Origin: Chromatiaceae bacterium
GTDB lineage: Bacteria > Pseudomonadota > Gammaproteobacteria > Chromatiales > Chromatiaceae
Direction of reading: 5' to 3'
Assembly: GCA_025458165.1 (NCBI GenBank)
Contig: JALOTB010000015.1
Location: forward strand, 1-62,573
DNA: 62,573 nucleotides
This document shows positions 50,935-60,717 of this stretch, in pieces (within the stretch, counting starts at the first letter, position 1; each line of letters opens with the position of its first letter). The position numbers and the translations under genes are program-made. The notes below the pieces were generated by a model. It made no database searches. It had not been told where the DNA came from and saw only the letters and a list, made by a program, of their open reading frames with translations.

Positions 50935-51741
50935 TCAGCTCGCGCGCGCCAGCGCCGGCTCGAAGTCGCCGAGCGAGACCTGGGCCGCGTCGGTCCAGCG
51001 TAAGAGCTCCAAGCGACCGTCGTGGTGCTCGACCAGCGCTGTGCAGCTCTCCACCCAGTCACCGCAGTTGCAGTAGAGGATGCCCTCGATGGGACGCATC
51101 TCGGCGTGATGGATGTGCCCGCAGATCATCCCGTCGACGCCGTGGCGCCGGGCCTCCTGGGCGACCGCCTGCTCGAAGTTGCCGATGTAGTTGACGGCGT
51201 TCTTGACCTTATGCTTGAGGAAGGCGGCCAGGGACCAGTAGCTCAGACCCAGACCTCGGCGCAGCGCATTCCAGCGCCGGTTGAGCCCAAGCAGCAGGTC
51301 GTAGAGCCGGGAGCCGAGCACCGCGAGCCAACGGCCGTTCTGAACCACGCGGTCGAAGCGGTCGCCGTGGGTGACCAGGAAGCGGCGACCGTCGGCGGTC
51401 TCGTGCACCGCCTCCTCCCGTACCAGGACGTTGCCGAAGTCGATGCCGGAGTGCTCGCGGAAGGCCTCGTCGTGATTGCCTGGGACGTAGATCACCTGGG
51501 TCCCGTTGCGCGCCTTGTCGAGCAGGGCGCGGACCACGTTGTTCTGCGCCTGCGGCCAGAAGACCGCCTTCTTCATCGCCCAGAGATCGACGATGTCGCC
51601 GACCAGATAGAGCTGGCGGCACTCGGTCGACTGGAGGAAGTCGAGCAGGAACTCAGCCTGGCAGCCGCGAAAGCCGAGATGCACGTCCGAGATCCAGATG
51701 CTGCGGTAACGCAGCGGACGCAGGCGCTCGATCTGACCCAT
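50935..51741 (-). CDS. Metallophosphoesterase, LpxH/PlcP-like
   Basis: A 268-residue calcineurin-like phosphoesterase with all five blocks: ISDVHLG (DxH), LVGDIVDLW (GDxxD), VPGNHDE (GNHD), VTHGDRFD and CGHIHHAEMRPIEG (GHxH), then YCNCGDWVESCTALVEH. Database entries often call this type UDP-2,3-diacylglucosamine diphosphatase (LpxH-like), but the subfamily also contains PlcP, a phospholipase C of phosphate-starved bacteria that makes diacylglycerol for glycolipids. Sequence alone does not decide between them. It starts at ATG 51741 (MGQIERLRPLRYRSIWISDVHLG). No clear Pho box was found upstream. Confidence 0.82.
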   Translation of the reverse strand: MGQIERLRPLRYRSIWISDVHLGFRGCQAEFLLDFLQSTECRQLYLVGDIVDLWAMKKAVFWPQAQNNVVRALLDKARNGTQVIYVPGNHDEAFREHSGIDFGNVLVREEAVHETADGRRFLVTHGDRFDRVVQNGRWLAVLGSRLYDLLLGLNRRWNALRRGLGLSYWSLAAFLKHKVKNAVNYIGNFEQAVAQEARRHGVDGMICGHIHHAEMRPIEGILYCNCGDWVESCTALVEHHDGRLELLRWTDAAQVSLGDFEPALARAS

Positions 51742-51820
51742 GGCGGAGATACCCCCCAAGTCGACGTTCGCGCTATGGTCGTCGCACGGCGTTTCAGCTT
51801 GATGGAGGAATCGTGAAGAT

Positions 51821-51832
51821 GCGATTAATCGC
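51821..51832. promoter_or_regulatory. 12-bp palindrome between the metallophosphoesterase and the hydrolase
   Basis: GCGATTAATCGC is a perfect palindrome in the divergent gap, about 80 bases upstream of the metallophosphoesterase start and within 10 bases of the hydrolase start. It could be an operator for one or both genes. Confidence 0.35.
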
Positions 51833-51838
51833 GCTGTA

Positions 51839-52660
51839 TTGGCTCGACTTTTCCCGCCTTCGTCGCGCCTGTTCGTGATCCCGCTGAGGCTGCACCTGCG
51901 CGAGTACGGGACGGCGGACGACGTCCGCGACCCGATCGTCCTGCTGCACGGTCTGTTTGGCGCCTCCGCCAACTGGCATGGGATCGCCCGGCGGCTGGCG
52001 CCGGGGCGCCGGATACTCGTCCCCGACCTGCGGAACCACGGGCGCTCACCGCACGACCCGCGGATGAGCTATCCGGCGATGGCCGCGGATCTCATCGCCC
52101 TGCTCGATGCGCAGGGGATCGGCGAGGCGGTGCTGGTGGGCCACAGCATGGGCGGCAAGGCCGCGATGTGGCTCGCGCTGGATCAACCCCACCGCGTCTC
52201 GGCGCTGGCGGTCGCCGACATGGCCCCGGTCGTCTACCCGCCCCGATTCGGCGGGCTCTTGGCGGCCCTGGGCGGCCTCACCCTGGATGGGCTCGCCGAC
52301 CGGCGCGAGGCCGACGCGCGGCTCGCTGAGACCCTGCCGGATGCCGCGCTGCGCGCCTATCTGCTCCAGGGGCTCGCCCGCGAGGATGGTCAATGGCGTT
52401 GGCGCACCAACCTGCCCGTGCTCAAGTCGTCGATGCCCGAGATCCTCGGTTTCCCCGATCCCGCCGGCCGTCAATACCCGGGCCCGACCCTGTTTCTCTA
52501 CGGCACGGCCTCGGACTACCTGACCGGCGCGCACCTCAAGCCGATCCGCCGCCTCTTCCCCCTGGCCCGGCTGCGCCCCCTTCCCGGCGCCGGGCACTGG
52601 CTTTACGCCGAGCAGCCGGAGACCTTTACGGCCGCGCTGCAGGGGCTATTGAAGGACTAA
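51839..52660 (+). CDS. Alpha/beta hydrolase, YbfF-type esterase
   Basis: A serine hydrolase of up to 273 residues. It has the oxyanion motif IVLLHGLFGASANWHGIARRLAPG, DLRNHGRSPHD, the nucleophile elbow VGHSMGGKAAM (Ser in GHSMG), and a late GAGHWLYAEQPETF with the catalytic His. These fit the YbfF subgroup, thioesterases or esterases of unclear substrate. The start is TTG 51839 or GTG 51875. A short reading frame (MRLIALYWLDFSRLRRACS, from ATG 51819) overlaps the start in another frame and has GGAGG about 10 nt upstream. Confidence 0.87.
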   Translation: MARLFPPSSRLFVIPLRLHLREYGTADDVRDPIVLLHGLFGASANWHGIARRLAPGRRILVPDLRNHGRSPHDPRMSYPAMAADLIALLDAQGIGEAVLVGHSMGGKAAMWLALDQPHRVSALAVADMAPVVYPPRFGGLLAALGGLTLDGLADRREADARLAETLPDAALRAYLLQGLAREDGQWRWRTNLPVLKSSMPEILGFPDPAGRQYPGPTLFLYGTASDYLTGAHLKPIRRLFPLARLRPLPGAGHWLYAEQPETFTAALQGLLKD

Positions 52661-52704
52661 GCCGCGGCGCCCGGGCCCACTCCCGCCGGGCCGCGACGCG
52701 GGGA

Positions 52705-52710
52705 TATACT
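52705..52710 (+). promoter_or_regulatory. Probable -10 element of argG
   Basis: TATACT, five of six to consensus, lies 38 bases before the argG ATG in an 87-base gap. The -35 region is GC-rich and does not match consensus, as at activator-dependent promoters. Confidence 0.45.
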
Positions 52711-52747
52711 GCGGGCTTTCTCAAGAATCGGGACTTGGAGTCGAGCT

Positions 52748-53968
<1,221 letters not shown>

Positions 53969-53971
53969 GCC

Positions 53972-54006
53972 GATTTCGGATTCCGGATTTGGGATTGCGG
54001 ACTGCC
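53972..54006. repeat. Tandem heptanucleotide repeat (GATTNCG type) downstream of argG
   Basis: GATTTCG, GATTCCG, GATTTGG, GATTGCG, GACTGCC follow each other without gaps, starting 3 bases after the argG stop. It is the clearest of the three arrays. The rest of the 130-base gap to the next gene shows nothing recognised. Confidence 0.8.
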
Positions 54007-54098
54007 GGCGGGCGGCACGGCGCGTCTTGGTCGGCTGGATCAGCCAGGCCGTAACGCTCTCATTTGCGTTTATGTGCGGCTAGATCCGAGCAGTCTTG

Positions 54099-54791
54099 AT
54101 GTCCACCCGTATCGTGCTGGTCCGCCATGGTGAGACCGACTGGAACGCCCACGGGCGCATCCAGGGGCACCTGCCGGTGCCGCTCAATGCCCGCGGTCGG
54201 GCGCAGGCACGGGCGGCCGCGGCTCGCCTCGCGGGCCTGCCATTCAAGGCCATCTACACCAGCGACCTGCTGCGCGCCATCGAGACCGCCGAGGCCATCG
54301 CGCGCCACTCGGGACACCGGCTGCGCCATGACCACCGCCTGCGCGAGTGGGACCTCGGCATCCTCGCCGGACTGCTGCGCGCCGAGGCCGAGCATCGCCA
54401 TCCGGAGGCCTACGCCATCATGCGCCGGCGCTGGGTCGATCGGCCGATCCCGGGCGGGGAGTGCATCCGCCGGCGGGCGCGGCGGGCCGCGGAGGCGCTC
54501 GAGGAGATCGCGCGCGTCCACCCGGGAGAGACTATCGTGGTGGTGACCCACGGCGGCGTGCTGGGGGACGTCTACCGCCGGGCGCGGGGGGCAGACCTCG
54601 ACGCTCAGATCCCCGTCGACCTACACAACGCCGGGATCAACGTCGTGCGCGTCGCCGGATCGACCTGGTCGCTGGAATCCTGGGGAGAGGTGGGCCACCT
54701 CGCGGACGTGGGCACACTCCCCAACTGGGAGGGTCAGATCCGGGGCCGGCTCAATGGGGCAGCTCGGAGGGCGCCTCACCGCGCGCCTTGA
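54099..54791 (+). CDS. Histidine phosphatase family protein (phosphoglycerate mutase-like)
   Basis: A 230-residue member of the histidine phosphatase branch. The phosphohistidine motif is VLVRHGETDWN, with NARGRAQARAAAARLAGLPFKAIYTSDLLRAIETAEAIA, REWDLGILAGL, and the second His in VVVTHGGVLGDVYRRA. These fit GpmB/CobC-like phosphatases; substrate unknown. ATG 54099 is used. Its 3' end overlaps the convergent DUF971 gene by 41 bases, with both C-termini poorly conserved. Confidence 0.88.
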   Translation: MSTRIVLVRHGETDWNAHGRIQGHLPVPLNARGRAQARAAAARLAGLPFKAIYTSDLLRAIETAEAIARHSGHRLRHDHRLREWDLGILAGLLRAEAEHRHPEAYAIMRRRWVDRPIPGGECIRRRARRAAEALEEIARVHPGETIVVVTHGGVLGDVYRRARGADLDAQIPVDLHNAGINVVRVAGSTWSLESWGEVGHLADVGTLPNWEGQIRGRLNGAARRAPHRAP

Positions 54792-55170
54792 GCTCGTCGA
54801 AGGGGTCGGGCCCGTTTCGCTTGTAGCCCGCGGCGCCGAGTCGCTCCAGGTAGTCCAGCCAGAAGGGCTGCCAGGCGCGGCCGAGCTTGTAGAGGTACTG
54901 CCAGTCGAAGAGACCGGAGCGGTGACCGTCGTCGAAGAAGATCTTCACGGCGTAGTTGCCGATCTGCTGGAGATCGCTGATGCCGACCTGCTCCTTGCCG
55001 ATCTGGAGCTTGGCCTCGCTCGGGGTGTGACCCCGCACCTCGGCCGAGGGTGAGTAGACCCTCAGGTACTCGCACGGCAACCGGAAGCGCGCCCCGTCGT
55101 CGTAGGCGATCTCGAGTACGCGCGACTTCTGGTGCAGCTTGATCTCGGTGGGTAGGGGGCGGTGCTCCAT
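54751..55170 (-). CDS. DUF971 protein (gamma-butyrobetaine hydroxylase N-domain-like)
   Basis: A 139-residue single-domain protein: TEIKLHQKSRVLEIAYDDGARFRLPCEYLRVYSPSAEVRGHTPSEAKLQIGKEQVGISDLQQIGNYAVKIFFDDGHRSGLFDWQYLYKLGR. This domain is found alone in proteobacteria and as the N-domain of gamma-butyrobetaine hydroxylase; some are linked to Fe-S or NADH-related proteins. Function unknown. ATG 55170 (MEHRPLPTEIKLHQ) is preferred; the frame extends to 55215. Confidence 0.87.
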   Translation of the reverse strand: MEHRPLPTEIKLHQKSRVLEIAYDDGARFRLPCEYLRVYSPSAEVRGHTPSEAKLQIGKEQVGISDLQQIGNYAVKIFFDDGHRSGLFDWQYLYKLGRAWQPFWLDYLERLGAAGYKRNGPDPFDELKARGEAPSELPH

Positions 55171-55242
55171 GGCGAGGGCTTCGGCGATCTCGACGTGCCC
55201 GGGACATGCGGCCACCCCGCCGCGATCTAAACCCTTGGCGTC

Positions 55243-56892
55243 TTACGCCTTGCGGTGGCGCAGGAAGTAGCGCATGAGCGCCGTGGTCGAGCCGTCGTGG
55301 GGTTCGCTCACCTCGCCCGCGGCGATCTCCCCGAGGAGGACCCCGGCGAGCTGCTTGCCGAGCTCGACACCCCACTGGTCGAAGGAGTTGACCCCCCAGA
55401 TCACACCCTGGGTGAAGATCCGGTGCTCATAGAGGGCAATTAGGGCGCCCAGGGTGCGCGGAGTGAGCCGGTCGACCAAGATCGTGTTGGTCGGGCGATT
55501 GCCGGGGAAGGTCCGATGCGGCACCAGTTCCTCGACGTCCTCCGGCGGCATCCCCGCGGCCAGCATCTCGGCGCGCGCCTCCTCGGCGGTGCGGCCCATC
55601 ATCAGGGCCTCGGTCTGGGCGAGGCAGTTGGCGATCAGCTTGGCGTGATGGTCGCCCAGGCGGTGGTGGCTGTTGACCGGGGCGATGAAGTCCGCCGGGA
55701 TGAGCTGGGTCCCCTGGTGGATCAACTGGTAGAAGGCGTGCTGGCCGTCGGTCCCGGGCTCACCCCAGACCACCGGCCCGGTCGCGTAGTCGACCGCCAC
55801 GCCCTCGCGCGTCACCCGCTTGCCGTTGCTCTCCATGTCGCCCTGCTGGAGATAGGCGGGGAAATAGCGTAGGGACTGGTCGTAAGGCAGGACGGCATGG
55901 GTGCGCGCCCCGGCGAAGTTGACGTACCAGACCCCGATGAGCGCGAGGATCACCGGCAGGTTCTCCGAGAGCTCAGCGTTCTCGAAGTGCTCGTCCATCT
56001 CGTGCGCGCCCGCCAGGAGCTGGCGGAAGCGGTCCATCCCGACGGCGAGCGCGATCGGCAGCCCGATGGCTGACCAGAGCGAGTAGCGCCCCCCGACCCA
56101 GTCCCAAAAGCCGAACATGTGGTTGGTGTCGATGCCGAACTCGGCGACCTTCTCGGCGTTGGTCGAGACCGCGACGAAGTGGTCGCGCACCGCCGCCTCG
56201 TTGCCCAGCGCCCGCACCAGCCAGGCGCGGGCGCTCCGGGCGTTGGTCATGGTCTCCAGGGTGGTGAAGGTCTTCGAGGCGACGATGAAGAGCGTCGTCT
56301 CGGGGTCGAGGTGGCGCAGGGTCTCGGCGAGGTGCGCGCCATCGACATTGGAGACGAAGTGCACCCGCAGGTCGTCGGACTGGTAGGGTCGCAGCGCCTC
56401 GCACACCATCAGCGGGCCGAGGTTGGAGCCGCCGATGCCGATGTTGACCACGTCGCGGATGGCCTTGCCGGTGTAGCCGTGCCACTCCCCACCGCGCACC
56501 ACCGTGCCGAATGCCTCCATCCGCGCCAATACCGCCTCGACCGCCGGCATCACGTTCTCGCCGTCGACGTAGATCGGGCGGCTCGCGGTATTGCGCAGCG
56601 CGACGTGCAAGACGGCTCGCTGCTCGGTGCTGTTGATGTGGGCACCGGCGTACATCCGCCGGATCCAGCCCGGCAGATCCACCGCGCGGGCGAGATCGAC
56701 GAGGAGGCTCAGGGTCTCGCGCGTGATGAGGTTCTTCGAGTAGTCGACGAAGAGACCGGCGGCACGCAGCGACATCTCCTCCGCCCGTCCGGGCTCCTGC
56801 GCGAAGAGCTCCCGCATGTGGACCTGGGACATGCGCCCCCAGTGCTCCTGGAGGGCCCGCCACTGCGGGGTCTGACTCACGAGCGACATCAT
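55243..56892 (-). CDS. pgi: Glucose-6-phosphate isomerase
   Basis: Pgi interconverts glucose-6-P and fructose-6-P. The 549-residue product starts [23 protein letters not shown] with GAGGAG at good distance, and has the signatures [64 protein letters not shown] and [21 protein letters not shown] with the catalytic Lys region. It follows zwf on the same strand 65 bases on, so the two form a sugar phosphate pair. Confidence 0.97.
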   Translation of the reverse strand: MMSLVSQTPQWRALQEHWGRMSQVHMRELFAQEPGRAEEMSLRAAGLFVDYSKNLITRETLSLLVDLARAVDLPGWIRRMYAGAHINSTEQRAVLHVALRNTASRPIYVDGENVMPAVEAVLARMEAFGTVVRGGEWHGYTGKAIRDVVNIGIGGSNLGPLMVCEALRPYQSDDLRVHFVSNVDGAHLAETLRHLDPETTLFIVASKTFTTLETMTNARSARAWLVRALGNEAAVRDHFVAVSTNAEKVAEFGIDTNHMFGFWDWVGGRYSLWSAIGLPIALAVGMDRFRQLLAGAHEMDEHFENAELSENLPVILALIGVWYVNFAGARTHAVLPYDQSLRYFPAYLQQGDMESNGKRVTREGVAVDYATGPVVWGEPGTDGQHAFYQLIHQGTQLIPADFIAPVNSHHRLGDHHAKLIANCLAQTEALMMGRTAEEARAEMLAAGMPPEDVEELVPHRTFPGNRPTNTILVDRLTPRTLGALIALYEHRIFTQGVIWGVNSFDQWGVELGKQLAGVLLGEIAAGEVSEPHDGSTTALMRYFLRHRKA

Positions 56893-56957
56893 GCGTTCTC
56901 CTCGGTCGGTCAATCCTGCTCAGTGTAATGTTTTTCGCCGGGTCCCGCGCCTCGGAC

Positions 56958-58433
56958 TCAGCCGTCAAGGCCGTTGCGCCAGTCCTGGTCGTCGCGGTCG
57001 AACAGACGATTGGCCTCGCCGGGACCCCAAGTCCCCGCGGAGTAGGTCTGGATGAAGTCGCGTTCGGTGGCCCAGAGCTTGAGCACGGGGTCGACCACGC
57101 GCCAGGCCCAGTTGACCTCGTCATAGCGCAGGAAGAGCGAGTGATCGCCCTCGATCACGTCGAGGATCAGGGCCTCGTAGGCGTCGATCTGGGACGACCC
57201 CAGGGTGCAGGTGCTGGCGTCGAGCCGCTCGGTCTGGGTGCGCATCTGCAGCCCCGGCTGCTTGACCTGGATCTCGACCCGCATGCACTCGTTGGGCTGG
57301 ATATTGAGCAGCAGCCAGTTGGGCTCAAGCTGCTCGATGGCGGTATGGCGGAAGAGCTGCTGGGGCGGGTGCTTGAAGCGGATCGCGATCAGCGAGTTGG
57401 TCGCCGCCAGGCGCTTGCCGGTGCGGAGATAAAAGGGGACATTGCGCCAGCGCCAGTTGTCGATGTAGAGCTTGAGCGCGGCATAGGTCTCCGTCGCGCT
57501 GTTGTGACCCACCCCCGGCTCCTCCAGGTACCCCGGCACCTTGGCGCCCTTCAGCTCACCCGCACGGTATTGGGCGCGGAAGGCATGGGCGTGCACCGCC
57601 TGCCGGGGGATCGGGCGGATCGAGCGCAGCACCTTCACCTTTTCGTCGCGCAGGGCCTCGGCATCGAGGCTCGGCGGCGGCTCCATGGCGACCAGGGTGA
57701 GCATCTGCAGCAGGTGGCTCTGGATCATGTCGCGCATCGCGCCCACGCCGTCGTAGAAGCCCGCCCGCTCCTCGATCCCGCGCGCCTCGCCGTGCGAGAT
57801 CTGCACGTGGTCGATGTAGTTGCGGTTCCAGAGGGGCTCCAGCATCAGGTTGGCGAAGCGGAAGACCAGGACATTCTGGACCGTGCTCTTCCCCAGGTAG
57901 TGATCGATGCGGTAGATCTGGTCCTCCCCAAAACGCCGGTGGAGGCGCTCGTCGAGGATCTGGGCGCTCTCCAGGTCGAAGCCGAAGGGCTTCTCGACCA
58001 CCAGGCGTGACCAGCCATCGGACTGATCGTTGAGTCCCTCGGCGGCCAGGAGCTCGGCCACCTCCCCATAGTGCGAGGGAGCGACGGCGAGGTAGAAGAC
58101 GCGATTGACCGGCATGCCGCCGTCCCCGCGCAGGCGCTCACGCAGGCGGACGAAGGCCTCGGGCTCCGTCAGATCCCCGCTGACGAACTGCAACCGCGCG
58201 GCGAGACGCCGCAGCACCTCGGGGTCGAGCCCGCCGCGGGCGCGCTCCGCCAAGGCCCGCTCGACCTCGGCCTGCCAGTCGCCATCCGACCAGTTGCGGC
58301 GCCCAAAGCCGAGGATTCTGGTCGGTCCGGCGAGCTGACCCGCCGCCTCCAGGTGGTAGAGGGCCGGCAGGAGCTTGTTCCGGGCGAGATTCCCGGTCGA
58401 GCCGAAAATCACGAGTGCGCACGGTTCGTTCAT
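56958..58433 (-). CDS. zwf: Glucose-6-phosphate 1-dehydrogenase
   Basis: Zwf oxidises glucose-6-P at the entry to the oxidative pentose phosphate pathway. The 491-residue product has the coenzyme loop MNEPCALVIFGSTGNLARNKLLPALYHL (Asn where many have Asp), LVVEKPFGFDLESAQILDERLHRRFGEDQIYRIDHYLGKSTVQN with the RIDHYLGK active-site signature, and NVPFYLRTGKRL. It is divergent from glgA across 173 bases. With pgi and glgA it links stored glycogen to NADPH supply. Confidence 0.97.
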   Translation of the reverse strand: MNEPCALVIFGSTGNLARNKLLPALYHLEAAGQLAGPTRILGFGRRNWSDGDWQAEVERALAERARGGLDPEVLRRLAARLQFVSGDLTEPEAFVRLRERLRGDGGMPVNRVFYLAVAPSHYGEVAELLAAEGLNDQSDGWSRLVVEKPFGFDLESAQILDERLHRRFGEDQIYRIDHYLGKSTVQNVLVFRFANLMLEPLWNRNYIDHVQISHGEARGIEERAGFYDGVGAMRDMIQSHLLQMLTLVAMEPPPSLDAEALRDEKVKVLRSIRPIPRQAVHAHAFRAQYRAGELKGAKVPGYLEEPGVGHNSATETYAALKLYIDNWRWRNVPFYLRTGKRLAATNSLIAIRFKHPPQQLFRHTAIEQLEPNWLLLNIQPNECMRVEIQVKQPGLQMRTQTERLDASTCTLGSSQIDAYEALILDVIEGDHSLFLRYDEVNWAWRVVDPVLKLWATERDFIQTYSAGTWGPGEANRLFDRDDQDWRNGLDG

Positions 58434-58514
58434 CTCTCCCCCTCGTCGAAGACCGATGCCAGCGAGGCCACTACCGCCGCTCGGGCGCCGCGCTCCCAGC
58501 GGGCCGGCCCAGGC

Positions 58515-58544
58515 TGACCAATCACCCCGAAACTGTGCTAGTTT
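58515..58544 (+). promoter_or_regulatory. Weak candidate promoter of glgA
   Basis: TGACCA (58515-58520), 18 nt, then TAGTTT (58539-58544) with a TGC extension before the -10, 63 bases ahead of the glgA ATG. Match is modest. Confidence 0.25.
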
Positions 58545-58606
58545 GTGCGCCGCTCGCCGCGACCCGCGCGGCGGCTTGAAGTCCCGTTCGCCGCAGCCGA
58601 CCAGCC

Positions 58607-60130
58607 ATGGAGCAGCCCGTCCAACCCCGCCAGCGCCCGGCGCAGGGGCGTCCCATCCTGCTCGCGAGCAGTGAGGCCCATCCCCTGATCAAAACCGGCG
58701 GTCTCGCCGATGTCGCGGGCAGCCTGCCGGCCGCGTTGCGCGAGCTCGGCGAGGACGCGCGCCTCATTATCCCCGCCTACCCTGGGGCGGTAAAACGCCT
58801 GCGCGAGCCCCACAGCCTATGCGAGCTGCGCATCCCCGGCAGCCGCGGGCCGGTGCGGATCTTGGGCGGCCGGCTACCCGACAGCGAGGTGCCGACCTAC
58901 CTGGTCGAGGCGCCCGAGCACTTCTGCCGCGAGGGCAATCCTTACACCGACATGAGCGGTCGCGACTGGGGCGACAACGCCGAGCGCTTCTTGCTCTTCT
59001 GCCGCGTCGTGGCTCGCATCGGCCAGGGGCTGCCAGCGCTGGACTGGCGTCCCGAGGTGGTCCACTGCAACGACTGGCAGACCGGTCTGGTCCCGGCACT
59101 GCTGCGTGAGCAACCGGGGCAGCGGCCGGCGGTGGTGTTCACCATCCACAACCTCGCCTACCAGGGCCTGTTCGACCGCGCCACCTTCGATCGCCTGCGC
59201 CTGCCGACCGAGCTTTGGTCGCTGCACGGGCTGGAGTTCCATCACCTGCTGTCGTTCATCAAGGGTGGCATCTTGTTCTCCGACCGAGTGAACACGGTCA
59301 GCCCAACCTACGCCGAGGAGGTGAAGACGCCGCGTTTTGGCTGCGGGCTCGACGGCCTGCTACGCGACCTCGGCGGGCGCTTCCAGGGGATCCTCAACGG
59401 CATCGACTACCGCACCTGGGACCCGGCGAGCGACCCTCACATCGCCCAGCACTACGACGCCGAGGGCCTTCACCTCAAGGTCGAGAACAAGCTCGCGCTC
59501 CAGCGCGAGGCGGGCCTGCCCCGCAACGAGCGGGCGCTGGTCTTCGGCTACATCGGCCGCCTGGTGGAGCAGAAGGGGGTCGACCTGATCCTCGGCATCC
59601 TCCCCCGGCTGCTGGTGCATCCGGACACCCAGCTCGTACTCCAGGGGGCCGGCAATCCGGCGATCGAGGAGGCGGTGCTCGCGGCCGCCGAGCGCCACCC
59701 GGACAAGGTCGCGACCTTCATCGGCTACGACGAGGGGCGCGCCCACCGTATCGAGGCCGGCGCCGACACCTTCCTGATGCCCTCGCGCTTCGAGCCCTGC
59801 GGGCTCAACCAGCTCTACAGCCTGCGCTACGGCACCGTGCCCATCGTCCACCACACCGGCGGCCTGGCCGACACCGTCCGGCACGCCCACCCCGAGCGCA
59901 TCGAGGACGGCACCGCCACCGGCTTCACCTTCGAGCCGGCCAACGCCGACGCACTCTGGCACACGGTGCGCGAGGCGCTCCTGCTCTACCGTGAGCGGCC
60001 CGACCTCTGGCAGCGACTCGCGATCAACGGGATGCGCGGCGACTTCAGTTGGGAGTCGAGCGCACGCCACTACCAACAGCTCTACGCCGCGGCCGTGAGC
60101 GAGCGCGAGGCCGCCCTGCCGGCGGCCTGA
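58607..60130 (+). CDS. glgA: Glycogen synthase GlgA
   Basis: GlgA extends glycogen from ADP-glucose. The 507-residue GT5 enzyme has the N-terminal ILLASSEAHPLIKTGGLADVAGSLPAAL, with the ADP-glucose site KTGGL (29-33), VVHCNDWQTGLVPALLRE, VFTIHNLAYQGLF, NTVSPTYAEEV, GILNGIDYRTWDP and the C-terminal MPSRFEPCGLNQLYSLRYGTVPIVHHTGGLADTV. It is complete. It is convergent with panD, 9 bases apart, leaving no room for separate terminators. Confidence 0.97.
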   Translation: MEQPVQPRQRPAQGRPILLASSEAHPLIKTGGLADVAGSLPAALRELGEDARLIIPAYPGAVKRLREPHSLCELRIPGSRGPVRILGGRLPDSEVPTYLVEAPEHFCREGNPYTDMSGRDWGDNAERFLLFCRVVARIGQGLPALDWRPEVVHCNDWQTGLVPALLREQPGQRPAVVFTIHNLAYQGLFDRATFDRLRLPTELWSLHGLEFHHLLSFIKGGILFSDRVNTVSPTYAEEVKTPRFGCGLDGLLRDLGGRFQGILNGIDYRTWDPASDPHIAQHYDAEGLHLKVENKLALQREAGLPRNERALVFGYIGRLVEQKGVDLILGILPRLLVHPDTQLVLQGAGNPAIEEAVLAAAERHPDKVATFIGYDEGRAHRIEAGADTFLMPSRFEPCGLNQLYSLRYGTVPIVHHTGGLADTVRHAHPERIEDGTATGFTFEPANADALWHTVREALLLYRERPDLWQRLAINGMRGDFSWESSARHYQQLYAAAVSEREAALPAA

Positions 60131-60139
60131 GGGACTGGC

Positions 60140-60520
60140 TCAAGCCACCTGGGCGGGGATGGCGTGGCCGGTGCGCAGCACGCGATTGTGCTCGTTGAGA
60201 TAGACCAGGCTCGGGTGGAACGCCTGCGCCTCGGACTCGTCCATCTGCGCGTAGGCGCAGATGATCACCCGATCGCCGGGCTCGGCCTTGTGCGCCGCCG
60301 CCCCGTTGACCGAGATCACCCGCGAGCCAGCGGCCGCGCGGATGGCGTAGGTGGTGAAGCGCTCGCCATTGGCGATGTTGTAGATGTGGATCTGCTCGTA
60401 CTCGCGGATCCCGGCCAGCACCATCAGCTCCTCGTCGATGGCGCAGGAGCCCTCATAGTCGAGCTCGGCGTGGGTAACGCAAGCCCGGTGCAGCTTGCAC
60501 TTGAGCAGGGTGAGTTGCAT
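60140..60520 (-). CDS. panD: Aspartate 1-decarboxylase proenzyme
   Basis: PanD makes beta-alanine for pantothenate. The 126-residue proenzyme begins [33 protein letters not shown]; self-cleavage between Gly24 and Ser25 makes the pyruvoyl group. [22 protein letters not shown] is the family core. It lies downstream of folK-panB-panC but after a 197-base gap, so it may have its own promoter. The gap contains a hairpin at 60592-60619. Confidence 0.97.
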   Translation of the reverse strand: MQLTLLKCKLHRACVTHAELDYEGSCAIDEELMVLAGIREYEQIHIYNIANGERFTTYAIRAAAGSRVISVNGAAAHKAEPGDRVIICAYAQMDESEAQAFHPSLVYLNEHNRVLRTGHAIPAQVA

Positions 60521-60591
60521 CGTCAGACACCTCGGGCGGAGCTGGCCCCACCGTTGACAAGTTTGCTAAGCGGATTGTTTCAGAAGGCGCG

Positions 60592-60619
60592 GCGCCGTGC
60601 AGAAAAAATGCTGCGGCGC
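60592..60619 (-). other. Stem-loop in the panD/panC gap
   Basis: GCGCCG (60592-60597) pairs with CGGCGC (60614-60619), and an inner CAG/CTG pair closes an A-rich loop with a 2-nt bulge. It lies 100 bases after the panC stop and 70 before panD on the minus strand. It could end the panBC transcript or belong to the panD leader. Confidence 0.3.
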
Positions 60620-60717
60620 AATAAACCGCTCTGGGCGGCGCTCTCGATTGACTCGGGCGGTTCGGATATGGGCCGCCCTGCGCGATGGGGCAAGGGTACC
60701 CGCTCGCTCGGGCGGGC

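Noticed and set aside
51742..51838. Pho box upstream of the PlcP-like gene
   Set aside because: Only one loose CTGAAAC match was found, without a second unit in 11-bp phase; not enough to claim phosphate control.
60554..60559. Consensus -35 TTGACA on the plus strand in the panD/panC gap
   Set aside because: No -10 at 16-18 nt and no plus-strand gene downstream.
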